A stretch of DNA of 64,000 bases from Cytobacillus citreus (GTDB taxonomy: Bacteria > Bacillota > Bacilli > Bacillales > Cytobacillaceae). The DNA lies in assembly GCF_018343665.1 (NCBI RefSeq), contig NZ_JAGYPM010000003.1, forward strand, positions 587,497-651,496, given 5' to 3'. Below the pieces are notes generated by a model. It was not told where the DNA came from. It searched no databases and worked only from the letters and a program-made list of their open reading frames with translations. Every line of letters starts with the position of its first letter. The first letter of the stretch is position 1. Position numbers and translations under genes: made by a program. This document shows positions 30,344-40,159 of the stretch, in pieces.

Positions 30344-30994
30344 CTATTTTTTTTCATTCTTTAAATCAATATAAAACTGTCCATTTTCAAAACTGCAAAA
30401 AGCAATTTTTTGAATATCTGTATATCCACGTTTTCTTAGCTGCTGACGAAGCCAAAGGTTTGTTTCGTTTATTTTTTCTAAGCCAGATTCCTGTATTACT
30501 CCATCTAAAATAAGTGGAATTGTTATATTCCCAGTCTTCTTTTTATCTTTTTTAATTACAGATAATTCACCTGTCGTTTCTAATATAGCAAACTCAACAT
30601 CCGTTATATTTCGAATATCCTTCCCTCGCAGTTGAAGAAGCAAATCATCAAAATTATAACGGTGCCTTTTCATAGCTTCTTCATCGATTTTCCCTTTACT
30701 AATAATAATTGTCGGTTTTCCGTCTACAAGATCTCGGAATTTCTTACTCTTTAGTGTAGCAAAGGCAAGTATGATTTGAATCGCCATAAGTAATAACATT
30801 GGGAGAACATTTGTAAATAAAGGAGTATTTGGGTTTTCAATTGCTAATACGGCCATTTCTGCAATCATTATCGAAACGACAAAATCAATCATGCTTAGTT
30901 GACCGAGTTCCTTCTTTCCCATAACTCTAAAAATGATCAAAATTAGTATATACAGGAAAATTGTCCGAAGTATGATGATAGAAAAATCCGCCAT
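30344..30994 (-). CDS. DUF421 membrane protein (YrbG-like)
   Basis: 216 residues: three N-terminal transmembrane helices (about 5-80; IILRTIFLYILILIIFRVMG first), then the YetF/DUF421 soluble domain with KELGQLSMIDFVVSI earlier and GKPTIIISKGKIDEEAMKR, YNFDDLLLQLRGKDI. Molecular function unknown; some relatives act in spore germination. ATG at 30994 has AGGGGGAAA upstream; ATG at 31018 does not. Divergent from yrzE, a pairing I recall in B. subtilis. Confidence 0.88.
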   Translation of the reverse strand: MADFSIIILRTIFLYILILIIFRVMGKKELGQLSMIDFVVSIMIAEMAVLAIENPNTPLFTNVLPMLLLMAIQIILAFATLKSKKFRDLVDGKPTIIISKGKIDEEAMKRHRYNFDDLLLQLRGKDIRNITDVEFAILETTGELSVIKKDKKKTGNITIPLILDGVIQESGLEKINETNLWLRQQLRKRGYTDIQKIAFCSFENGQFYIDLKNEKK

Positions 30995-31030
30995 ATGCCA
31001 TTTCCCCCTCTGTGACATTCTTTTTTATTA

Positions 31031-31079
31031 TTTACAACAGCTAAGTATTCATGTTGTAAATTTTTTTAAAAATTTACAA
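31031..31079. promoter_or_regulatory. Overlapping inverted repeats between yrbG-like gene and yrzE
   Basis: TTTACAACA (31031-31039) pairs with TGTTGTAAA (31052-31060), followed by T7. The same 3' arm also forms a perfect 12-base palindrome, TTGTAAATTTTT / AAAAATTTACAA (31054-31079). The two structures exclude each other. Candidate operator or attenuator; function unproven. Confidence 0.5.
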
Positions 31080-31208
31080 ATGATTCTTTATCGCAATTAA
31101 GATTTCGATTCTATTTTTGCTCTGTGTGAATATGCTTGTACTAAGGAAACATGCTGATTGGATCATTCCAATTTGCTATATCCGTAGGACCGAAGGGAGA
31201 GGGACAAT

Positions 31209-31598
31209 ATAGAAGAATCAAAAAATTTTAGTGGTGCAATCCTTTATGGGATCATTGCAGTCTTTTTACTTGCCATATTTAGCAGTCTAATTTTTTCTAT
31301 GTTATTAAGATTTACATCTCTTCAGGAATCATCTTTACAATTTATCATTACAGCGATTTCCTTTGTTTCTCTGTTTATTGGAGGATTTATCTCAGGAGGA
31401 AAAGGGAAACAAAAGGGATGGCTTCTTGGAGGGTTAACAGGGATTATCTACTCCATTATCATCTTCCTATTTCATTACCTAGGATATGATAAGCTATTTA
31501 ATTTTCAGCAAATGATTTACCATATTTGTTTTATCCTTACTGCAATGATGGGTGGTATTCTTGGTGTGAACTTGTCCAATAAATCAAGAAATGCTTAA
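31209..31598 (+). CDS. TIGR04086-type small membrane protein (YrzE-like), apparent AUA start
   Basis: 129 residues if read from ATA at 31209: four transmembrane helices, the first being AILYGIIAVFLLAIFSSLIF. The only ATG in frame (31299) would remove that helix and has no ribosome binding site. Upstream of ATA lies AAGGGAGAGG at normal spacing, and an in-frame TAG lies 24 bases upstream, so no ATG, GTG or TTG is available in between. The start is therefore ATA or the gene carries a damaged start. Function of the family unknown. Divergent from the DUF421 gene, as in B. subtilis. Confidence 0.75.
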   Translation: MEESKNFSGAILYGIIAVFLLAIFSSLIFSMLLRFTSLQESSLQFIITAISFVSLFIGGFISGGKGKQKGWLLGGLTGIIYSIIIFLFHYLGYDKLFNFQQMIYHICFILTAMMGGILGVNLSNKSRNA

Positions 31599-31610
31599 AA
31601 ATAGAAAGAG

Positions 31611-31652
31611 CATGTTTTGAAAGAAGCTTACTTAAAACATGCACTTAACTAT
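31611..31652 (+). terminator. Hairpin after yrzE
   Basis: GCATGTTTT and AAAACATGC around a loop of about 15 bases, beginning 13 bases after the stop. No T run follows, so termination is uncertain. Confidence 0.45.
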
Positions 31653-31689
31653 TCTTACGCTCTCTTTATGCAATTTAAGAAGGATTGCT

Positions 31690-31920
31690 ATGCTTCTATC
31701 CTTTCCATAAAGAAAACTCGCCGATTGGCGAGCCTTGGAAAGGCGAAGACAGAGGCATAGTTGCACTTATCGCGCTCATACATGCCACGTCCTGTGGCAT
31801 TCGCCCGACTAGGACATCCTCGTAAAAGCTATCGCTTTTCCTTCGTGCGATGATAATCGCTATCGAAGCATTCCTTGTCCTGTCCGTCGTACTTAATTCC
31901 TAAAATTGGCAACTACGTCG
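31690..31920. repeat. Dispersed intergenic element of a third type, upstream of yajC terminator
   Basis: Holds ACTCGCCGATTGGCGAGCC (a hairpin), CCACGTCCTGTGGCATTCGC and a segment (about 31830-31892) whose reverse complement, GACAGGACAAGGAATGCTTC followed by ATCGCACGA, matches GACAGGACAAGGAAAGCATC...ATCGCACGA at 37722-37763. There is no open frame worth calling; together with the terminator it fills the 31599-32004 gap. Confidence 0.6.
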
Positions 31921-31961
31921 AATCATCTTCTGCGCTGTCAATTTATGCTTTCTTAACGTGC

Positions 31962-31998
31962 AAAAAAAAGTGAGATCTATTTTACATGATCTCACTTC
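31962..31998 (-). terminator. Terminator after yajC
   Basis: Minus strand: AAGTGAGATC and GATCTCACTT around a 10-base loop, then T6. It closes the queA-tgt-yajC unit. Confidence 0.92.
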
Positions 31999-32004
31999 TT
32001 TTTA

Positions 32005-32295
32005 TTAAGATTTTGCAAGCATATCACCGGTAGCAGATTCTGTTACTTCGCGGATAGCTGCTCGATCGTATGTAAGACGGCTTCCGTCACCACATTTAAT
32101 GACTACTTTACCCTCATCTATTGCATCGACTAAGCCATGTAGACCTCCAATTGTTACGATCTTATCTCCCTTTTTCAAGTCATTCTGCATTTGCACAACC
32201 GCCTTTTGACGCTTCTGCTGCGGACGAATAAGCAAGAAATAAAAAAGTACAAACATTAACAATAGTGGTCCTAGTGTAGCTATCATATTCTCCAT
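32005..32295 (-). CDS. yajC: Preprotein translocase subunit YajC
   Basis: 96 residues: one N-terminal transmembrane helix (LGPLLLMFVLFYFLLIRPQQ) followed by a small basic/SH3-like cytosolic domain (GDKIVTIGGLHGLVDAID). It associates with SecDF in the membrane. AAGGGGTGAAAGTG precedes the ATG. It follows tgt by 75 bases, as in most Firmicutes (yrbF in B. subtilis). Confidence 0.95.
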   Translation of the reverse strand: MENMIATLGPLLLMFVLFYFLLIRPQQKRQKAVVQMQNDLKKGDKIVTIGGLHGLVDAIDEGKVVIKCGDGSRLTYDRAAIREVTESATGDMLAKS

Positions 32296-32370
32296 TCACT
32301 TTCACCCCTTTCAAGATTAAGAATTTTTTCAAAAAGTTCGGTTTATTAATCCATCTTTTTGATATTACAA

Positions 32371-33534
<1,164 letters not shown>

Positions 33535-33544
33535 TCAATCTAGT

Positions 33545-33910
33545 TAAGAAAAGCGGAAGCGCCTTCGGAACAATCAAAGGGCAATTGTTCCTGCGATGCC
33601 TATTCGCAGAAGCTTTCCTTTGTGCTCACCCCCGACAAGCATAAGACTGGCCGACAGGAAGGTTGTTCTTTAACCTTCTTGGCGGACTGACCGAAATGTG
33701 GAGGCGACTGCTTAGGGACGACAGCATAAGACGAGCCCTGCAAGAAGACGTTCTTTGTCTTCTGAAAGGGATTGGCTTATGATTCGAGTCCCTAGGAGCC
33801 GCAACTAGACAAGCTTATGACCTAGAGGTCGACAAAAACGCGACGTCCTTGTCGCATTGTCGACACTAGTACCTCCTGTACGTCGGGGGTAGGCGCTGAA
33901 ACTAGACATT
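33545..33910. repeat. Composite dispersed repeat (family 1) between queA and tgt
   Basis: A large array of family-1 blocks: AAGCGGAAGCGCCTTCGG at one edge, GGTAGGCGCTGAAACTAGAC at the other, two GACAAGCATAAGAC / AAGACGAGCC arms with AGGTTGTTC...AACCTTCT tips, and an inner GTCGACAAAAACGCGACGTC / GCATTGTCGAC block. The same inner block occurs at 37715-37805 in the reverse orientation. It accounts for nearly all of the 33511-33967 gap. Confidence 0.75.
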
Positions 33911-33967
33911 TCTCTAACTCTAAAAGTTATGCTTTCTTATTCATTAATAAGTAAATCTGTCTTCCGA

Positions 33968-34996
33968 CTATAAAATAAGCATTGCATCTCCAAAACTAAA
34001 GAAACGATATTTTTCTTCAACGGCTTCATGATATGCCTTCAATACACTTTCCCTGCCTGCTAAGGCACTAACTAGCATAATAAGAGTTGATTTTGGCAAA
34101 TGAAAATTCGTAATCATGCCATCAATTTCCTTGAATTCATATCCTGGATAAATAAATATATCTGTCCAGCCACTCCCTTCTTCAAAACGCCCATTATGCA
34201 CAGTTGCTATTGTTTCAAGCGTTCTTGTCGAAGTGGTACCAACAGTGATGATTCTGCCTCCATGATCACGGACCTCGTTAAGAAGTCTTGCTGTTCCCTC
34301 GGTTACTTGGTAGAACTCAGAATGCATATCATGCTCGTTAATGTCCTCTACACTAACAGGCCGGAAGGTTCCAAGTCCAACGTGTAGAGTGATGAAGGCA
34401 ATATGCACACCCATATCTTTAATTTCTTCTAATAATTCTTCTGTAAAATGAAGTCCAGCTGTAGGTGCTGCTGCAGATCCACGTTCACGTGCAAAAACTG
34501 TCTGGTATCGTTCGCGATCATCTAATTGCTCTTTTATGTATGGAGGTAGCGGCATCTCACCTAGCTGATCCAAGACCTCATAGAAAATCCCCTCATACTG
34601 GAATTCAAGAATTCTTCCACCGTGTTCAGAAGTCCCAACACAAATAGCAGTCAATATACCATTTCCAAAATCAATTCTTGTTCCCTCTTTTATTCGCTTT
34701 GCAGGTTTGACTAACGTTTCCCAAATATCTCCATCCTGCTGCTTTAACAACAGGACTTCTATTTTTGCGCCAGTACCTTCTTTTTCACCTAATAGTCTTG
34801 CAGGCAAAACCCTTGTATCGTTTAAGACCAGACAGTCACCAGCTCTTAAATAATCTTTTAGATTTTTAAATGTGTCATGCTTAATATCTCCAGTTGCTTT
34901 ATCAAGCATCATCAATCTGCTTCCTGTTCTCTCAAGCAAAGGAGTCTGTGCAATTAATTCCTCTGGTAAATGAAAATCAAATAATTCTACTTTCAT
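33968..34996 (-). CDS. queA: S-adenosylmethionine:tRNA ribosyltransferase-isomerase QueA
   Basis: Moves the ribosyl part of SAM onto preQ1 in tRNA to form epoxyqueuosine. Seen: [61 protein letters not shown] and [18 protein letters not shown]. 342 residues is standard. GGTG precedes the ATG. It is followed by tgt, the preceding enzyme of the pathway. Confidence 0.97.
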   Translation of the reverse strand: MKVELFDFHLPEELIAQTPLLERTGSRLMMLDKATGDIKHDTFKNLKDYLRAGDCLVLNDTRVLPARLLGEKEGTGAKIEVLLLKQQDGDIWETLVKPAKRIKEGTRIDFGNGILTAICVGTSEHGGRILEFQYEGIFYEVLDQLGEMPLPPYIKEQLDDRERYQTVFARERGSAAAPTAGLHFTEELLEEIKDMGVHIAFITLHVGLGTFRPVSVEDINEHDMHSEFYQVTEGTARLLNEVRDHGGRIITVGTTSTRTLETIATVHNGRFEEGSGWTDIFIYPGYEFKEIDGMITNFHLPKSTLIMLVSALAGRESVLKAYHEAVEEKYRFFSFGDAMLIL

Positions 34997-35075
34997 GCGA
35001 CACCAACTTTTACAATATTCTACTCTATTTTTTGGTACAAATTAAAAATTATCCATTAGAAAAGTTCAAGCCTCT

Positions 35076-35140
35076 TAGGAAAAGTAAAAGAACAGATTGT
35101 TCCTTCGAAGATTATTCAAAGAAATATCCATCCTACTTCT
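35076..35140. repeat. Short fragment of a family-1 type repeat upstream of queA
   Basis: AACAGATTGTTCC...GATTATTCAAAGAAA resembles the region around 46825-46870 (CAGATTGTTCCTGGGATG, TTATTCAAAGAAACTTTCC) and, less closely, 33570-33610. It is a worn fragment; low certainty. Confidence 0.4.
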
Positions 35141-35149
35141 ATTGCACAT

Positions 35150-36151
35150 TTATTGAGATGGCAGCTCTATTTGAAAATGCCGATACACAAGGTCTGTTAC
35201 AATTCTTCCTCTCGGTGTCCGTTGAAGAAATCCAATTTGTAATAAATATGGTTCGTAAACATCTTCAATTGTATGTGCTTCCTCACCAATCGTTGCGGCG
35301 ATTGTTTCTAAACCAACAGGGCCTCCACGGAATTTCTCAATGATCCCTCTTAATAATTTATGGTCAATATGGTCAAGGCCTAAACGGTCTACTTGAAGAA
35401 GTTCCAATGCTTCTTGTGCTTGCCCTTCATCAACTACCCCATTTCCCTTCACCTGAGCGAAATCTCTTACCCTTCTAAGCAGCCTATTCGCTATTCGGGG
35501 CGTCCCTCTCGATCTTCTGGCAATTTCTTTTGCTGCTTTGGCTTCAATTTTTGTATCTAATACATCTGAAGTCCTTGTCACTATTTCTTTCAGCTGAGAC
35601 TCGTTATAATACTCAAGTCTGCTAAGAACCCCAAACCGATCTCTTAATGGAGCAGACAAAGAACCAGCTCTTGTTGTTGCACCTACTAATGTAAAAGGAG
35701 GCAGATCAAGCCGTACTGATCTTGCGCTCGGGCCCTTTCCTATGACAATATCAAGACAGAAATCTTCCATCGCTGGGTATAAAACCTCTTCAATTGTTCT
35801 TGGCAGACGGTGGATTTCATCAATAAATAATACATCTCCAGGCTCTAGAGCTGTAAGAATTGCAGCAAGATCTCCTGGCCGTTCAATGGCTGGGCCAGCT
35901 GTGGTACGGATGTTTACACCCATTTCATTAGCAATTATTGTAGCGAGGGTCGTTTTCCCTAATCCTGGAGGACCATATAGCAAAACATGATCAAGTGTTT
36001 CCTGCCTAAGCCTGGCAGCTTTAATGAAAACTTCAAGATTTTCTTTTACTTTATCCTGCCCGATATATTGATTTAAGTTCTGAGGACGAAGGCTTTGCTC
36101 TAATGATATTTCATTCATGTCAGCCTCACTCGATATTAACCGCTCATCCAT
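35150..36151 (-). CDS. ruvB: Holliday junction branch migration ATPase RuvB
   Basis: Hexameric AAA+ motor. Seen: [19 protein letters not shown], Walker [12 protein letters not shown], Walker B FIDEIHRL, sensor 1 [18 protein letters not shown] and the C-terminal winged-helix ending [14 protein letters not shown]. 333 residues. GGTGAT lies before the ATG. Downstream of ruvA by 86 bases and expressed with it. Confidence 0.98.
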   Translation of the reverse strand: MDERLISSEADMNEISLEQSLRPQNLNQYIGQDKVKENLEVFIKAARLRQETLDHVLLYGPPGLGKTTLATIIANEMGVNIRTTAGPAIERPGDLAAILTALEPGDVLFIDEIHRLPRTIEEVLYPAMEDFCLDIVIGKGPSARSVRLDLPPFTLVGATTRAGSLSAPLRDRFGVLSRLEYYNESQLKEIVTRTSDVLDTKIEAKAAKEIARRSRGTPRIANRLLRRVRDFAQVKGNGVVDEGQAQEALELLQVDRLGLDHIDHKLLRGIIEKFRGGPVGLETIAATIGEEAHTIEDVYEPYLLQIGFLQRTPRGRIVTDLVYRHFQIELPSQ

Positions 36152-36237
36152 CGCTCGATCACCACAATTTCACAATATTAAATGAATCCGCCTGCATTAT
36201 CCTTCAGGCAAATTCAATATTTTACATTAACAGAGTT

Positions 36238-36849
36238 TTATTTTAAAAGACTTTGTAAAGCTTTCTTTATGTATTGGTCGGTTGTAAGCTTTTCGTTCTT
36301 GAGCTCAGGTGAAATCTTCTTAATTTCCTTCTCTGAATATCCAAGTGCTTTCAATGCTAGAATAGCCTCCTCAAATTCTGGAGCATTTTTGCTGGCTAGA
36401 GACTGTAGCTTATCCTGAGAAAATAGATCTGGAAAGTAATCCGGCACGATTGTTTCTAATTTCCCTTTTAAATCAAGAATCATTTGCCTAGCTGTTTTCT
36501 TGCCAACACCAGGGAATTTAACAAGAAAAGCTTCGTCCTCATTTTCGATTGCTTGGACTACTTGTTCAGGTTCGCCTGAAGCTAGAATCGCCAAAGCTCC
36601 TTTTGGACCAATTCCCGTTACATCTAACAGTTTAATAAACAATGTTTTCTCTTCCCGAGAATGAAATCCGTATAATGCTATCACATCTTGCCTAACATGA
36701 TGGTAAGTAAAAACTTTTACTTCTTGTCCATATTCCTTTGTAAAACTAAATGGATTAGGAGTAGATATTTGATAACCGATTCCATTATTTTCGATTACAA
36801 TAAACTCCGGCCCAATATAGTCAACTTGGCCTTTAATAAATTCATACAA
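36238..36849 (-). CDS. ruvA: Holliday junction-binding protein RuvA
   Basis: Tetrameric junction-recognition partner of RuvB. Seen: N-terminal OB fold ([19 protein letters not shown]), helix-hairpin-helix motifs [16 protein letters not shown] and [17 protein letters not shown] and the flexible C-terminal RuvB-binding domain. 203 residues. The TTG at 36849 is the start (GAGGAG 8 bases upstream); the ATG nearby is out of frame. Confidence 0.97.
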   Translation of the reverse strand: MYEFIKGQVDYIGPEFIVIENNGIGYQISTPNPFSFTKEYGQEVKVFTYHHVRQDVIALYGFHSREEKTLFIKLLDVTGIGPKGALAILASGEPEQVVQAIENEDEAFLVKFPGVGKKTARQMILDLKGKLETIVPDYFPDLFSQDKLQSLASKNAPEFEEAILALKALGYSEKEIKKISPELKNEKLTTDQYIKKALQSLLK

Positions 36850-36917
36850 AACACTCGCTCCTCTAATTTGCTGTACATCATTGTATCATATTTTAATTCA
36901 TTTCGTTTTATAAAAGG

Positions 36918-36947
36918 TTGCAAAAATCACTTAACCTTCACTATAAT
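36918..36947 (+). promoter_or_regulatory. Sigma-A promoter of the lipoprotein gene
   Basis: -35 TTGCAA (36918-36923), 18-base spacer, consensus -10 TATAAT (36942-36947). The RBS GGAGGA follows about 10 bases before the ATG. Confidence 0.8.
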
Positions 36948-36982
36948 GGAAAAGCTTGTTAAATTGACTGGAGGATTCAGAC

Positions 36983-37498
36983 ATGAAAAAACTTTTAGTA
37001 TTTTTAACTATTTTTTCTCTATTATTAGCTGTTGCAGGCTGCTCATCTACGAAAGATAAAGAAACAAAAACAGATACTGATCAAAAAGAAACGAAAGAAC
37101 TTACAGATACAGTTAAATCCAAAATGTATAATTCCGTTAGGGTAGCAGAATTGAAGGTTAATGAGATATTCCATAAAGAAACAGCAGCAGACGGAACAAC
37201 ACCTATTATTAATAGTAGTTTCTCTGATGAAAATAAAGCAGTGGAATTTCTTTCAAAGTATTATAGTGAGGATGTAGCAAAAAGCATCTATACTCATTAT
37301 GCAACAGACAAAAAAACACCTGAAGGGCAATTAATTGTCAATGCAGAACCATATTTCACTCCTTCTTTTTTGGATACAACCCAAGATGATGTAACAATCG
37401 AAGGGGATAATAATAAAGCGACAATCAACACAGCGGAAAATAAAATTTATTCTATTGAATTAGTGGATGAGCAATATATTGTTACAAGTGTAGAATAA
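36983..37498 (+). CDS. Secreted lipoprotein of unknown function
   Basis: 171 residues with a lipoprotein signal peptide (KKLLVFLTIFSLLLAVAGC, lipobox VAGC, lipidated Cys at 20), a charged linker rich in Lys/Glu/Thr, then a globular domain of about 115 residues with no motif I recognise. GGAGGATTC precedes the ATG and a good promoter lies at 36918. It stands alone between ruvA and bofC on the opposite strand, an addition to the ruvA-bofC order I recall in B. subtilis. Cell-surface location is well supported; function unknown. Confidence 0.85.
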   Translation: MKKLLVFLTIFSLLLAVAGCSSTKDKETKTDTDQKETKELTDTVKSKMYNSVRVAELKVNEIFHKETAADGTTPIINSSFSDENKAVEFLSKYYSEDVAKSIYTHYATDKKTPEGQLIVNAEPYFTPSFLDTTQDDVTIEGDNNKATINTAENKIYSIELVDEQYIVTSVE

Positions 37499-37499
37499 T

Positions 37500-37540
37500 A
37501 GAAGCGGAAGCACCTTTACCTGGCGCTTCCGCTTTTCTAT
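37500..37540 (+). terminator. Hairpin terminator after the lipoprotein gene
   Basis: GAAGCGGAAGC and GCGCTTCCGC around a 12-base loop, followed by TTTTCTATTT, directly after the stop. The stem is also the edge of a dispersed repeat. Confidence 0.75.
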
Positions 37541-37968
37541 TTGTCTGGCTTCAGGCGCCATCGGCTCGAGGTCATAAGCCAATCCGTCACAAAGGTTAAA
37601 GAACAACCTTTATGCCGGCTCGTCTTATGCTTGTCGCCGATATGCGGGCGCCTTCCGCTTTTCTTTCTGTCTAGCTACAGCCGCCTAGCCCCGACGTACA
37701 GGATGTACTAGTGTCGACAATGCGACAGGACAAGGAAAGCATCGTCAGCGATACATCGCACGACCAAAAGGGATCTTTTGGGAGGACGTCCCGTTTTTGT
37801 CGACCTCGAGGTCATAAGTCATGACGGCAAGAAGGTTAAAGAACAACCTTCTCACCGTCATGCCTTATGCTTGTCGGACTTGCACAGGACGTGCTGACAT
37901 CGACGTTCGCCACAGGACGTGGCGGTATTTAGTCGATGTTCCCCATCCGATGCGCTTCCGCTTTTCTG
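37540..37968. repeat. Composite dispersed repeats (family 1 plus shared insert) between the lipoprotein gene and bofC
   Basis: Two family-1 units (CTCGAGGTCATAAGCCAATC...GTCTTATGCTTGTCG and CTCGAGGTCATAAGTCATGA...CCTTATGCTTGTCGG), each with an AAGGTTAAAGAACAACCTT tip. Between them sits ACTAGTGTCGACAATGCGAC with GACAGGACAAGGAAAGCATC, the segment shared with 31830-31892. Blocks of GGCGC and CTTCCGCTTTTC delimit the units. It accounts for the gap. Confidence 0.75.
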
Positions 37969-37969
37969 G

Positions 37970-38530
37970 TTACTTTGCCTGTTTTTCAACTTTTGAATAT
38001 GATTTAAAGGTTTCTAGCACTTCGACATATTGTTCCTTCGATTTTATCGGAATGCCTTTTTTTAGTTCCTCACATTTTTTGCTTTCTAGCCGCCCTAAAT
38101 CAATCTGAAAGAAAGACTGAATGATATTCGACTTATGAGGTCTCCCGTTAAAAATCGTCAAAACTCCATCATCTGTAATGCCAAAATAGCCATTTGTTTT
38201 TAATAATGGTGAAATATCATCCATATACCTGCGGAAGATAATTTTATCTTTTTCCATTTCTATAAGCTCCCAATTGTCATATTTGGCCCAAAACTCTTCC
38301 ATAGACCAAATTGTTTCTTTTACTACTTCCTGACTGACTTCTCCATCCATATACATTTGTTCTAAAATAACACTTATTTGAAGTGGATCCTCAATTGACC
38401 TTTTATTCTCTATATTTTCTTTAGCTAATGCAATATTTGCATTTACAAAAAAGCCATCAAAAGGAATTAAGTGCAAATGAAAAAATAGAACAGCGGTTAC
38501 AATAATGACAGAAACCGATTTGGTTCTCAA
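37970..38530 (-). CDS. bofC: Sporulation protein BofC (intercompartmental signalling)
   Basis: 186 residues. In B. subtilis BofC is made in the forespore and restrains sigma-K activation by inhibiting the SpoIVB protease. Seen: an N-terminal signal/membrane segment (residues 5-25), a BofC N-terminal region QISVILEQMYMDGEVSQE, and the C-terminal domain DISPLLKTNGYFGITDDG and IIQSFFQIDLGRLES. The TTG at 38530 follows GAGGTGATC at 7 bases. It works in the same pathway as spoIVFA/spoIVFB at 53415-55050. Confidence 0.92.
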   Translation of the reverse strand: MRTKSVSVIIVTAVLFFHLHLIPFDGFFVNANIALAKENIENKRSIEDPLQISVILEQMYMDGEVSQEVVKETIWSMEEFWAKYDNWELIEMEKDKIIFRRYMDDISPLLKTNGYFGITDDGVLTIFNGRPHKSNIIQSFFQIDLGRLESKKCEELKKGIPIKSKEQYVEVLETFKSYSKVEKQAK

Positions 38531-38750
38531 AATGGATCACCTCGTTTTAATGGCGGTGCTTAAAAGCTTGTCTCTTTATTCTCTATTGTGACCATTTTTA
38601 TCTAGCTTATCCGGATATTTTTAACAATTTACAAACCTACTTACTTACTGATTGGAATGAAATTCGAAAAGAATGAACTGTTTTTCCCATCAAAGAAGAA
38701 CTATAATTATGTCAAGTTATTCATTCATTTACATAGGGGGATACAGAGTT

Positions 38751-39290
38751 TTGTCAAATCATAAAATTCCTTTAAAAGGAAAAAGTATTGTATTTATAGG
38801 GTTTATGGGAGTTGGAAAAACGACTATTGGAGAACTAGTAGCCAATAAACTTAACCGTGATTTTATTGATACGGATGTAGAAATAGAAAAGGAATATCAA
38901 ATGCCCATTACTCAGATTTTTACTACTTTAGGAGAAGAACATTTTAGGAAAAAAGAAAAAGATTTTATAACAAAATTATGTCAAGAACCATTCCTTGTAA
39001 TTTCACTAGGCGGTGGAGCATTCTTACAAGAAGAAATTAGAAATATCTGCATAGACAATTTTATTGTTATTTACTTACACCTACCTTGGGATAGCTGGAA
39101 AAATAGAATTCCATTAATCATTGAAAGCAGGCCTGTTTTACAAGGGAAATCCTTAGGAGAAATCGAAGAGATTTTTAATAAAAGACAGGAAGTATATTCG
39201 AAGCATCATTTTAAAATAGAATGCGAAAATTTAAGTGCTGAAGAAATATCCGCTGAAATTTTAGAATCCTTAAAAAATATAAAGGGTTAG
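38751..39290 (+). CDS. aroK: Shikimate kinase
   Basis: Fifth step of the shikimate pathway: ATP-dependent phosphorylation of shikimate. Seen: P-loop GFMGVGKTTIG, shikimate-binding DTDVEIEKEY, arginine in EEHFRKKEKDF, the GGGA loop, and the lid SRPVLQGKS. 179 residues. TTG at 38751 is chosen because AGGGGG lies 10 bases upstream; an ATG at 38709 is in frame with a poor site. Followed by aroD after 65 bases on the same strand. Confidence 0.93.
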   Translation: MSNHKIPLKGKSIVFIGFMGVGKTTIGELVANKLNRDFIDTDVEIEKEYQMPITQIFTTLGEEHFRKKEKDFITKLCQEPFLVISLGGGAFLQEEIRNICIDNFIVIYLHLPWDSWKNRIPLIIESRPVLQGKSLGEIEEIFNKRQEVYSKHHFKIECENLSAEEISAEILESLKNIKG

Positions 39291-39355
39291 CAAGACTTAG
39301 AATTCGTTTGTCTTACTAGTTAAGAAAAAAATAGAATTTGTTTTTGGAGTGAAAA

Positions 39356-40120
39356 ATGATGAAAACAGTAAAAGTAAAGGATATCGTGATTGGAGAAGGG
39401 GTACCAAAGATCTGTGTCCCACTAATCGGGAGTTCTTTAAAACAATTAATAGAGGAAGCACTATTCCTCCAAACCCTTCACATGGATGTGATCGAATGGA
39501 GAGCAGATTATTTCGAACACGTTGACGAAATTGAGGAAGTGATAACAGCAATTAAAGAGATACATTCTATCCTCCCTTCCAAGCCGCTTATATTTACCTT
39601 CCGCAGTTTGAAAGAGGGCGGCGAAAAGGAAATTCACAATGATTATTATGTAGCTTTAAATAAAGCCATTATAGAAACTGGATTAGTAGATATTATTGAT
39701 GTTGAGTTATTTAATGATGAAGATATCGTGAAAGAACTTGTCGATTTTGCCCATTCTCATAAAGTCTATGTCATTCTTTCTAATCATGATTTCAAGAAAA
39801 CTCCATCAAAAGAAGAAATTATTTCTCGATTAGTTCGCGCCCAAGATTTTGGAGGCGATCTACCCAAAATTGCTGTCATGCCAACATGTGCCGCAGATGT
39901 GTTAACCTTGCTTGATGCAACCTGCACAATGAAGGAGCAATTTGCCGATAGACCGATTATTACGATGTCAATGAGCGGGCAAGGCGTTATCAGCCGGTTA
40001 GCAGGAGAGTTATTCGGTTCAGCACTGACATTTGGGGCTGCAAAAAAAGCTTCTGCACCTGGTCAAATTGCTGTTACTGAATTGAAGAATATGATAAACA
40101 TTTTGCACCAAAACCTTTAG
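39356..40120 (+). CDS. aroD: 3-dehydroquinate dehydratase, type I
   Basis: Third step of the shikimate pathway via a Schiff-base lysine. Seen: VIEWRADYFEHV, catalytic His region YVILSNHDFKKTPS, Schiff-base Lys in LPKIAVMPTCAADVL and MSMSGQGVISRLAGELFGS. 254 residues is the type I length. GGAGTGAAAA precedes two adjacent ATG codons. Together with aroK it forms an apparent two-gene unit between bofC and an ABC operon, not adjacent to bofC in the B. subtilis order I recall. Confidence 0.96.
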   Translation: MMKTVKVKDIVIGEGVPKICVPLIGSSLKQLIEEALFLQTLHMDVIEWRADYFEHVDEIEEVITAIKEIHSILPSKPLIFTFRSLKEGGEKEIHNDYYVALNKAIIETGLVDIIDVELFNDEDIVKELVDFAHSHKVYVILSNHDFKKTPSKEEIISRLVRAQDFGGDLPKIAVMPTCAADVLTLLDATCTMKEQFADRPIITMSMSGQGVISRLAGELFGSALTFGAAKKASAPGQIAVTELKNMINILHQNL

Positions 40121-40152
40121 GGACAGAGTCTTTTGGCTCTGCCCCTTGTTTT
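40119..40152 (+). terminator. Terminator after aroD
   Basis: GGGACAGAG and CTCTGCCCC around a 9-base loop, followed by TTGTTTT, starting at the stop codon. Confidence 0.85.
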
Positions 40153-40159
40153 ATACCAT

